Shown here: one piece after another, positions 21,344 through 30,259 of the stretch | Numbering within the stretch: the first letter of the stretch is position 1 | Layout of the letters: every line of letters starts with the position of its first letter | NCBI RefSeq assembly: GCF_029784135.1 | Contig: NC_073745.1 | Coordinates: 79,175,569 to 79,239,568 of the forward strand | DNA: 64,000 nt | Direction: 5' to 3' | From: Toxorhynchites rutilus septentrionalis | Taxonomy: Eukaryota > Arthropoda > Insecta > Diptera > Culicidae | Translations under genes and position numbers: made by a program | The notes under the pieces: generated by a model | What the model was told of the DNA's origin: nothing | Seen by the model: only the letters and a program-made list of their open reading frames with translations | Databases searched by the model: none

Positions 21344-22073
21344 CGAGAGTCACTATTTATATTTCGGGAATAGGAACAAAAACAAATAGTTAAGCTGCGA
21401 ATATATTTTTATTGTTTTTCAAAGTACTCGCCACGATGATCGATACACTTTTGCGCATGCGCTTATACCAATTTTCAAAGCATTTATTCCAATCGACACG
21501 AGCCTTTTTTTGAGCGATTGTCAAATTATGTGGGACCCAACGTGAACATAATTTTCACACAACTAAGTGTTCATGTAAAATCGCATATATGCTGGTGGAA
21601 CTAATGCTTAGGGATGCCTCAATCTCACAATAGGTTACATGACGATCTTGCTTAATCATTTCGTGCACAGCATCGATGTTTTCTGGCACTACAGTCGATT
21701 TTGGACGACCTTCACGAAACTCGTCGGACAGCGAACTACGACCACGATTGAATTCACTATACCAGCGATACACAGTGGTTTTTGATGGAGCTTCATCGCC
21801 AAAAGTCAAATTAAGTTGATTGACGCACTCTTGTTGTGATAATCCACGTCGAAAGTCGTAAAAAATCATCACACGAAAAAGTTCACGATTCAGTTCCATT
21901 TTTTTGCCGAGACCAAACTTTCAACTAAATATAAAATAAACAAATAGCGTCCGTATGACAAAATGATCTGAGTACGTATATCGTCAAAAATGTCAAACTT
22001 TACGATTGAACCGTCAGATGGACTCACATGATATCAGTGTTGCCAATTCCCGAAATATAAATAGTGACCCTCG
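21344..22073 (-). mobile_element. Internally deleted mariner (730 bp)
   Basis: The ends are CGAGAGTCACTATTTATATT (21344) and, inverted, CGAGGGTCACTATTTATATT (ending 22073), with TA on both sides (21342-21343, 22074-22075). It keeps the N-terminal and the very C-terminal transposase coding ends; the catalytic middle is gone. It sits at the 3' side of the truncated I element and so is younger than it. Confidence 0.93.
21420..21899 (-). pseudogene. mariner transposase remnant lacking its catalytic core
   Basis: The ATG at 21899 opens MELNRELFRVMIFYDFRRG, with two mariner HTH motifs ('SQQECVNQLN', 'YCEIEASLSISSTSIYAILH') and the 'GRPKS' linker. A TGA stop falls at 21555-21557, but the same frame continues with 'RWVPHNLTIAQKKARVDW'. 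It then joins directly to C-terminal sequence resembling 'FENWYKRMRKC...HRGEYFEKQ', with a further small frameshift. The whole DD34D region, roughly 550 bp, is deleted between these. This is the usual way mariner gives rise to short non-autonomous copies. Confidence 0.9.
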
Positions 22074-22242
22074 TATTACTAACATAGATAATAAGAAAAA
22101 CTGTTAAAATATTGAACTCCCAGCTGATAAAAATATATATTTGGGAAAAAAAACCAGATCCTGCCACAGGTTGAGTTATTATTTTGAACATATGGTCAGA
22201 AGAGACGAACAAACAAGAGAGTGCATTCGATAGATTTTTATA

Positions 22243-22503
22243 TATGAGGGGCTTAGAATGCAAGGGGTGTAAGTGACTTGATCGATTTCTCTTCATCAAC
22301 TTTTTCTTTAGTTAATAACTCAATTGCAAAAACGTTCCAATTTAAGTTTGTTATAGAATCTAATAGGTGAGGTTCTGACCTATCATCCACATTGTCAAAT
22401 ACAGCTGGGAATGTATTTAAGGCTAAGCTATGACCAAAAGAGAGAGTCGATGTAGAGAAATCGATCAAATCACTTACACCCCATTCTTTCTAAGCCCCTC
22501 ATA
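22243..22503. mobile_element. Foldback MITE (261 bp)
   Basis: About 50 bp at 22243 (TATGAGGGGCTTAGAATG, then GGGGTGTAAGTGA and TTGATCGATTTCTCT) is repeated inverted at 22455-22503. The interior is short and non-coding. The target duplication is not clear. Confidence 0.8.
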
Positions 22504-22831
22504 TGTCGTATGATGATTGAACGCGGTCAAGACAATGTCATTTAACGATGTCATGAGCTGAGCCAACAATCCATGGTCGACATTTACTTGCGAGACATTA
22601 TCATGAGCAACACCGACACAGCCTTTGCTGTTGCCAGACCAAAACGAATGTATTATCATGACATTACCAAGGCCTTTCTGTAGCCAGCATAGAAATCATA
22701 ACCTGAAATTAAAAATTAAGTGCTCCACGCGATCCTGTAGCAGTGATTTTAATTGCAAATTGCCAAAAAAAACTTCCGGATGACTATTCAAACATCGCTT
22801 ACCAAAGGAAACTATCCAACGTAATCAAATA
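22504..22831. other. Non-coding spacer
   Basis: No gene or repeat was recognised. The ORF at 22474-22659 has no identifiable domain. Confidence 0.4.
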
Positions 22832-22947
22832 CAGGTCGGACTCGATTATCCGGAGACTCGATTATCCGGGATTCGATTATCCGGAGTATTTTATTTTTGA
22901 TTTTGGAATTTTTGAATAATTTGTATAAAAATTCTATATTGAATAGC

Positions 22948-23252
22948 TAATATGGGTATCAAAAGAAAGGGTTTAACTAGTAGAATGCAGTTATTTATAA
23001 AAAATGCAAATCCAAGATGGCGGGCCACTACAAAATGGCAGATTACATATTTTCTCAGAACCCCATCAATATGGTTATCAAATGAAAGGGCTTGAATAGC
23101 AGAACACAGTTATTTATGAAAAATGCAAATCCAATATGGCGGCTCCTACAAAATGGCGGATTTCATATTTTTTCAGAACCCCATCAATATGGGTATCAAA
23201 TGAAAGGGCTTGACTAGTAGAATACAGTTGTTAATGAAAAATTCAAATCCAA
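22948..23252 (+). repeat. Three tandem monomers of about 118-125 bp
   Basis: Each monomer has 'atatgggtatcaaa.gaaagggcttgactagtagaa', 'gcaaatccaagatggcgg' and 'ctacaaaatggcgga' in order. They are diverged from one another and lie inside the pogo-like element. Confidence 0.85.
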
Positions 23253-23267
23253 AAAATATATAGGAGG

Positions 23268-25236
23268 TTGTGTCCAAGATACGACCGCATTGTGACGTAG
23301 AACTACGCTGTTATTTTTTATAAGTCGCTTGTTTTTACCTTCGGATATTATTCTATAATGCTGTGAAATTTTAGAAACAACTGCTTAGTAGAATAATCTC
23401 TGGAATGGTTTTTTCATTGTAGAATCAGTTGACGATAATTAATTGATGATTCATTCTTGCCCTCGCAAAACAATACACTAGCTGATCGTATGTCGTAATT
23501 TATTTCATGTCAATGCATTGGAAATTTACCTCGAACGCTATTCCGGTGGCCTTTTTCGCAATTTACATAGACTCGGCTACAGTCGATTATATACATGTTG
23601 CACCAGCACCTTTATTCCACATCTTATAACTACATCAATATATCTTTGGCACCGCATGGAAACAACAACAACTTTTCAACAATGACAACCGTTGCAAGTA
23701 TCAAATATCATGCTACATGTTATTTAGTATTGCCTCAAAGGAATCGCACCTCTAGGCATCGTTCGTACAACGTAAACCAAGCGCCAAACAAGCGTTCGCC
23801 ATAGCATGCATACAAAGCCATACATTGGTGGCTTGAAACTACCAGAAATATAAACACTTCTCATCATTTTGCGCTATTCTCAAAAAAAAACGCTTCTGTT
23901 AATATTACTGGCCTTGAGAAAAATTGCATTACTTCCTCATGCTTGAGAGAAGCGCAGCTGTCACCTTTAGTGGAGGAAGTTTTGTTACTGGCAAGCGAAA
24001 CATAATCGCATACAAAATTCCAGAACGACATTTACTTTCTTGGTGACTAAACAAGCGAAATAAACTCTTTTCGTTAATAACAACTTCGAAAACAGTAACA
24101 ATGCTTTATTATGATCAATATTAGCGCAAATGCAATCCTAGTTTAAGGCAGTTTTGCGAATGGCACGCGAATCCAAATAACTTATAACATTCCAGTAAGA
24201 CATTCAAGATGCTTGGTATTCCCCAAATAATTTTTTTTGGTACACAACCTTAACACCTGCTTCGCCATAACGTCAGTTTGATGCATTGATGCATTCTCAA
24301 AGGCACCAACGAAGCCCTTATGATGACGGAAAACAAACAATGTTAACTGCTTGGAAAAAGACTGAATAATGCCACACAGCTTGTACTCTGATGTAACACC
24401 CATCGATGCGAATTCGCTGATGAGTTTGTCAAGAGCGACCGTCTTCGCCACCAGCGGGGGGAACTTGATTTTGGTTGCTGCCTGGGTAACTGCGTTTACA
24501 TTTTCGACCGACGCGCCGAAATCGCTATCGCGTGCATCATTAGATGACGCGTGTCTCGAAATTTTATTGCCCCTGGCAATGCGTTCGTTTTTTGCAGGAC
24601 TCGAGCCTGCCTTCCTCTTCTTCTTGCTCATCACACACTACGCGAAGCGTCCAATTTATGACGCGGAAAGAAAAACACACGATACGAATAACGTGAAAAA
24701 CGAACAGAAAAAATCACACGACGATATCCAAGTTGGATTACCACTGGTGGGGTTCAATCTTAGATCGAAGCGCAGCGAAAGCAAAGTGAACTGGATTGCT
24801 CAACAGTCCGATGCCGAATGGAAGTTTGCCTCAGCGAGATCCACTGTTTATACTCTAGGCAAGTATTCCCCTCCATTCTTCTACTTTTCCTTTGTTCACG
24901 GAGACTTTAAATCCTACGATTTCCCCTTCGTTGGTCGTCGATAAGTTGCTCGTTATTGATAGCTCTGTTCGGGAAAGCACACAAATGGACAGAACAAATG
25001 TAGGGGATAATAGAAACATTTAAAGTTTTCATGAATTTTAATCATTTACAAACCAGGGGATTCTAATGTATAATATATCAAACAAATCTTACGGTATTTC
25101 CGATTCGTTTAGTATGTAAATCGCCAAAATCCGTCCACGGCAAAAATAGTTATTAACGTTAACTTTATTTCATAAAAACGTGACCTGTTTCCTGATTTGG
25201 CACCCTTAATGAAAGACGTAGTTCTACGTCAAAAAA
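23268..25236 (-). repeat. Palindrome-ended repeat family, copy 2
   Basis: The left side has 'gttgtgtccaagatacgac' then GACGTAGAACTACGC (23294-23308). The right side has the perfect GACGTAGTTCTACGTC (25215-25230). It is homologous, in opposite orientation, to 29933-34235, and it shows that copy's hAT and SINE sites unoccupied (about 24893-24915 and 23694-23712). It contains the gag-like ORF at 24182-24634. Confidence 0.75.
24182..24634 (-). CDS. Gag-like/ORF1-like fragment of unknown origin
   Basis: The 150-codon frame starts MMSKKKRKAGSSPAKNER, a basic Ser-rich N-terminus. It then has 'KIKFPPLVAKTVALDKLISE' and 'FASMGVTSEYKLCG'. The pattern of a conserved I/K-P-P, a short helix and a 'G(V/I)TSEYK' strand resembles the region before the zinc knuckles in ORF1 proteins of some insect retroelements. 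After 'YKLCG' the similarity stops, and no Cys-His knuckle follows. The rest (for example 'FVFRHHKGFVGAFENAS') is not recognised. It lies inside palindrome-family copy 2. The corresponding region of the sister copy at 32.6-33.2 kb is not open. It is either a captured fragment or the family's own small protein. I do not assign a function. Confidence 0.4.
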   Translation of the reverse strand: MMSKKKRKAGSSPAKNERIARGNKISRHASSNDARDSDFGASVENVNAVTQAATKIKFPPLVAKTVALDKLISEFASMGVTSEYKLCGIIQSFSKQLTLFVFRHHKGFVGAFENASMHQTDVMAKQVLRLCTKKNYLGNTKHLECLTGML

Positions 25237-25266
25237 TCAATACTCCGGATAATCGAGTCCGACCAG

Positions 25267-25960
25267 TATTAACATATATGACTCCAAACAGTAAACAATA
25301 CGTGAGCCCTCTTAGCACGAGCCCTGCTTTATGTTTCCTTCGCTCAATTTGCATTGGTTGGGATAGGATTGCCAGAACCCCGGACATTACAGCTTAAGTG
25401 TTCGAACAAAAAATTAAAGTCTTTAATGAGCTCCATTGCAACATTACACCTATTCAACCTACATGTTGCTGGATGTATTTGGTTGAATGACAAAACCAAG
25501 GATTACCTCATACGTACATTTTTAGTTATGTAAGTCGACAAAAAACGAGGAAGAGGATAGTATAGTTTCCTCGAAATTTTCAGTTTAGTGATTTTTTATT
25601 TAACAACCAACATATTCACTAGAAATATTTTTTATGGCAGAACAACGTTTGCCGGGTCAGCTAGTAAAATATATATCTTTTTCGAAAATTGTCAAATCGC
25701 TGTTTCGACTTGACTTGACTAAAGCATAGTGACTCAAACCAATATCGTCCAAATGGAAGATACATTACATTTTTGTTCCGACATGGAAATGATAAATAGC
25801 TAAACTTAAACAATCATTCAAAATATCTGATACTAGCATTCCTTCCGCGTTACGTTCGCCAAATGAGGAGACAAGACATCCCGCACAACATAAAACAACA
25901 TACGAAGTTTTTTGTGATGTAAATAAAAATAAAGGACAAGCAGCATAATCAACAATCGAA
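25267..25960. other. Non-coding, with one repeat head
   Basis: At about 25635-25668 the inverted sequence 'ctagctgacccggcaaacg' matches the head of the 629 and 63024 repeats, marking a further fragment of that family (minus strand). No gene was seen. Confidence 0.5.
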
Positions 25961-27410
25961 TATACACACGCACACATACAAACGATACGAAGGAAGCAGC
26001 AAAAAAAACAGTCACTGCAGATAAAGCAGCGAATCCGAGCGCAGCAGTGAAAACAACAATCGAGCGGCGAGCGAATGAAAACGGACTGAATCACACACAT
26101 AATCAATCGACCCACGACGTTATATAAATACCTTTCGAAAATTTGTTTTTATCACCAACTCCGGTGCCAGGATATTCCGGATTTTCTTCGCCTTGTGCCT
26201 CCCCTAATCGTTTGCGAAATAGGCTCGACGGGGGTCAACTCAGGCTCAGGCTCAGTTCAGTAAACAGCAAACATGGTTCACACAGCTTCCTTAATTATTT
26301 AGCAGCTCAAGGTGAGAGAGAGGGAAAGAGAGCGCGCGCGAGTCGAGTATGAATAAATGATTCCCGTTTCTTGTGGATATTTTTAGAACACCCCCAAAGC
26401 CACTACGAAGGCGGATCTTTCATACGCAGCGCTCGCTTTGGATCCCTTGCTTTTGTTTTTCTGCTGCTGTTTGAAAAATTATGATTTGCACTTTCGCTCT
26501 CTCTCTCTCTATTTCACGCGAATGCGAATGTGTTGTGGCCCTGCACTTTGTATTTTTGCCAGAATAATTTCCTTCGCAATTTGTTAGGCACAAAATTTCG
26601 ATTTTCCACTCTGTTATATATATAGCGGGCAGAGGGCAGAGGATGTCTCCGCAATTAAATTTGCATGCTTTTCTCTCACTGTGTGTTCACCCGCACATTC
26701 CTTTTTTTTTTTCAATACGTTTCGCGCAATGCAGCTCGAAACCCGTTTTGTTTCTTCTCGCAGAATTGAGATGAATTGAAAACTAGACAAGATACAAAAC
26801 AAACTAAAATAAAAACACAACACTCTTTGCACACGACCGAGAAGCTCTCAGTCAGGGAAAAACAAAAAATCTGTGCATTCGCGATTTAGCCTGTCCCGGA
26901 CTGATCCCGTATTCGCGTGTGTATCTATCCAAGCAGACAGAAGTGAACTGAGCCGAACGAATGGCTGCAGAGTGTGATTGAGTCGTGCGATGGAGCATCG
27001 ACAGCTTTGTGTGTACGAGAACGGAGTCTTCGTCGCCCCACACAGCTGGTTCTGTCAGAGTCGCGGAAAATGTGTGGGTGTGCGCGCGCCCTGTGTGGAA
27101 AGTGTAACACAAAACAAAACGCGGAATGACAGAGAGCTGCTTGCAAGCCAAACCAGCAGCACTGAACGATTTATGTGTGGTTGGAGTCTTCGGTAGTATC
27201 GGTGGCTTTTAGTACAACATATGTAGGGATGATTGAAAACAAACAAAAACTGATTATTTTGAACGTCGGACTCCGTTTAATGGGTACATTAAGGAGGTGA
27301 ATGAAAACTTAGAAATGGGACATAACGGAAGATAAAACATTTCGTACACTTGATCCTTCAGAAATCACTCATGAATAGGCTGGCCGAATAGTTCCGGACT
27401 AAAAACGGGA
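25961..27410. other. Non-repetitive island, possibly regulatory
   Basis: The composition is richer in G+C than the surroundings, with CT/GA runs (26310-26345, 26495-26515) and no TE signature. The minus strand carries an initiator-like TCAGT (about 26948-26952) in a context resembling a 5' leader, but no convincing coding exon is attached. ORFs on both strands overlap and lack domains. It could be host intronic or promoter DNA. Confidence 0.4.
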
Positions 27411-27416
27411 CACGTA

Positions 27417-27530
27417 AGGGGCTGTCCACATACCACGTGGACAGAAAAAGCACTATTTTAGACACCCCCCTCCCCCTCCGTGGACAAACGTGGACATTTG
27501 CTATACCCCTGTTGTCCACGTGGACAATTC
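27417..27530 (-). repeat. Short GTCCACGTGGAC repeat, copy 1
   Basis: The segment begins 'ggggctgtccacataccacg' and ends 'gtccacgtggacaattc', with C-rich tracts between. It is present inverted at 43507-43626 and in part at 34594-34660. The palindrome CCACGTGG marks both ends. Confidence 0.85.
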
Positions 27531-27620
27531 TTAACTCGGACATTTTGTAGCATAAACTGACGTAAACTGGCTGAGCTGCTTAAGTTTTGCAGAAAATGTA
27601 ACAATGAAATCAAGGGTTTC

Positions 27621-27711
27621 ATTAGTGGAGTTAGGAGTTCGGCTCCTTTAAACCTATGTAACTGAGCCTGTAAAAATAAACGATTTAAATAAAAAAAAAA
27701 TTAGTGGAGTT
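27621..27711 (+). mobile_element. Very short retroposed 3' end with 12-bp target duplication
   Basis: ATTAGTGGAGTT is duplicated at 27621-27632 and 27700-27711. Between them lie only 67 bp, 'ggagttcggctcc...gagcctgtaaaaataaacg' ending in an A-rich tail. The wording 'gagcct.taaa.aataaa' resembles the 3' end of the I element at 35.3 kb, read on its minus strand. It is an extreme 5' truncation product of target-primed reverse transcription. Confidence 0.8.
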
Positions 27712-28530
27712 GAGTTAGTCGAAATCATCGAAGAGAAGCTGAAGCGGAACAATACCTCAGAGATATAAAAAATCGATATGGATATCATCACGCTGTTCAA
27801 AATCCTAAAATGATGTGTGGTGTTATGTAGTTTTGATTCGATCAACACCTAAATTGCTCCAACTAATAGACGTTAGTCAGTGCCTAATACAGGTCGGACT
27901 CGATTAATACAGAAGCGATTATATGTGGTTCAATTATATACAATTTTGGACTCGATTATATACAGTTTGAAATATTTTTCTTTACATTTCAAATATGACT
28001 TATTTCAAGAAAAAATGTAACCTTTCAACGTTAAAGTGAAATTTAAGTGATGAGCTAAAAACGTGATTTTTTAAATTTCTGCTTGAATTTTCACCAGCGA
28101 AATTTATAAAGATAGAAGTTGGGTGTCAAGATCGAATTGTAGAGCGAATTGAGAGCTTTAATTTGATTGATAGAAACAATCAAGTTTAATATGAATTCTT
28201 AGGATAAAATTGATAATAACACATCAAAAATTCCTAACATTCAAGTTTTCGCTTCCAAATGGATTTAATCCACTAATTTTTATGTTCCACAATTATATTC
28301 TGTACTAAATTTTCTCACCTTTCAAATGGAAACCACAGAATCGTCTTCCGTAGCGTACTTTTGAATGCAGAGCTAGTTCGAGGCAACAGAGTCCGAAACA
28401 AAAATAAGGTTCTATAACTCTGTCATTGTTGGAATTCGAGCATATGCGTAGAAGGATTTTTCCATCAAATCCAGAGAGATTCTGGATAAATTTATTTCTT
28501 TCATGTGAGAAAGGTGTTTTCTGACTTTAA

Positions 28531-29504
28531 GGTGAAGGTGGAAGAAAGCCATTGTAGTAGTATAGGTAAAACCACGTGTAAAAATGGCGTGATAGTGCAA
28601 AGCACACGTAAATAGATCAATTCACTTATCAGACTGTGTGGCGCTTCAATGACACGAGTCTTTGAATACATTTGAAAAAATAGCAATTCAATACAAAAGT
28701 AAAATGTATGAACGATATGTTCGGATGAACAATTGCAAATATAAATATATAGAAGGTGCATTTACATATATGTAATATTCTGATTATACGTGAGCGTGAT
28801 ATGAGCAAATTTATAACACATGGGGCGATGGGGCGAATTGGAACTCGATGTTGATAATTCCTTAATATTTTCCTTCGTTGATCGTTTTGTTTTCACATAT
28901 TCACGTTGGAGAGCCTTAACCCTTCTCTTCGTTGGCCGAGGCATTTTCATTGAATGTAATGCTTTTCCATTTACTATTTTTGAAAGCATAGGCAGCCGTG
29001 GCAGTGTTCCGAGCTCTGCAATACAATTTGCTTAACCAATGTTAAAGTTGCTGAAACTTACATTATAGACCCATTAAACGTAAAAATAATAATTGTATTG
29101 ATGTCAACACAATTTTATTCTATTGATATTCATGACATGAAACGCTATGACTCAGGAATAACATTTTATTGAGTGGCTTTTATAGCTGTTTCGATGTTGT
29201 TGTCTGGCATTAGTTCGGCAAAACCATTGTCGAAGATTGAAAAATGAAAATTTAACTTTCAGAGCACTAGCTCGAGTTTTCCGACCTTTTTCATTATACA
29301 GTGCGACAGCAGATGAAAATTTAATATCTTGTGAGTAATCGATTAGAGTTTGGTTGATATTACTTGATGGGAAGTGTGCGAAAACGATCATTTTCTTCAC
29401 ACTGTTTTGCTAAATGATTGATTTTCAGGCGAGGGGTGAGGGAGGGAACTGAAAGGAATAAGCGCTATTATGGCAGCCATTTGTGGCTAGCTTCCACCTT
29501 CACC
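28531..29504. mobile_element. TTAA-flanked transposon (974 bp)
   Basis: GGTGAAGGTGGAAG at 28531 is mirrored at 29504, with TTAA on both sides (28527-28530, 29505-29508). The homologous site at about 2565-2570 has a single unoccupied TTAA. A TTAA target is typical of piggyBac- and Kolobok-type elements. Interior minus-strand ORFs (28762-28989, starting MLSKIVNGKALHSMKMPRPTK, and 29152-29400) are short and basic, without a recognised transposase core, so the element is probably non-autonomous. Confidence 0.88.
28762..28989 (-). CDS. Small basic ORF inside the TTAA element
   Basis: The 75-codon frame contains 'MPRPTKRRVKALQREYVKTK', then a Ser/Thr-rich part. Lys/Arg density suggests a nucleic-acid-binding peptide or the N-terminal remnant of a transposase, but I cannot assign a family. 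The first ATG (28989) or the internal MPRPTKRR could be the start. It is likely a decayed remnant. Confidence 0.25.
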   Translation of the reverse strand: MLSKIVNGKALHSMKMPRPTKRRVKALQREYVKTKRSTKENIKELSTSSSNSPHRPMCYKFAHITLTYNQNITYM

Positions 29505-30259
29505 TTAAGGGGATGAATCAAAAATTAAATTCTTCTTTATATTCAAATAACGAAAAATATATGCATAAAAAACGAATAAAAAATGGTTTTTGACTCGATT
29601 ATATACAGGGTTTGATTATACACAGTAAAAAAACACTTGAACTGTATATAATCGAGTCCGCGCTATATCTTATGAAATCTTTCGTCATCCTTCACGCAAC
29701 TTGAAAATTCCATCATCGCAGAACTTCTTTGTTTTTTTTTCGTCGAAAGACTGCACAACGTGCTTTTTATGATATCCAATGAATCGAAATTCTTGTCCTT
29801 TAATTATCTATTCCACCTTTAATTATCCAAATGATAATCTGAAGAGGAAATATCTGAAACAAAGAAAGATTTCCTCCTGGTGAAGATAGGCTTCGAGGAT
29901 AGCTAACGGAGGTCATTTGGTTAGCTCAAATATTTTTTGACGTAAAACTACGTCTTACATTAAGGGTCAGAAAACTCAGAAAATCAGAAAACAGGTCACG
30001 TTTTTATGAAATAAAGTTAACGTTAATAACTATTTTTGCTGAGAACGGATTTTCACGATTTACATACCAATCGAATCGGAAATTCTCTAGGATTTGTTTG
30101 ATATGCTATACATTACTATCCCATAGTCTGTATATGGTTTAAATTGATGAAACAATCTCATTTTCCCATACATTTGTTCTGTCCATTTGTGTGATTTCCC
30201 AAAAAGAGCTGTCAATAACGAGCAACGAAGGGGAAATCGTAAGATTTAAAGTCTCCGTG

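Larger units (their letters stand above)
22832..25266. mobile_element. pogo-like element with CAGGTCGGACTCGATTATCC ends, interrupted
   Basis: The left end CAGGTCGGACTCGATTATCC (22832) is mirrored at 25266 (reverse complement CTGGTCGGACTCGATTATCC), with TA on both sides (22830-22831, 25267-25268). The GACTCGATTATCCGG word recurs within the left end. Its own interior is mainly a block of three tandem monomers (22948-23252). A copy of the palindrome-ended family (about 23268-25236) occupies the rest. No transposase of its own is visible. Confidence 0.88.
27890..29663. mobile_element. pogo-like element with ACTCGATTATATACAG ends, interrupted
   Basis: The left end CAGGTCGGACTCGATTAATA (27890) and the inverted right end (GCGCGGACTCGATTATATAC, ending 29663) are flanked by TA. 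Subterminal repeats of ACTCGATTATATACAG occur at both ends. It parallels 1873-2600. A TTAA-specific element (28531-29504) is inserted in it. No transposase is visible. Confidence 0.75.
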
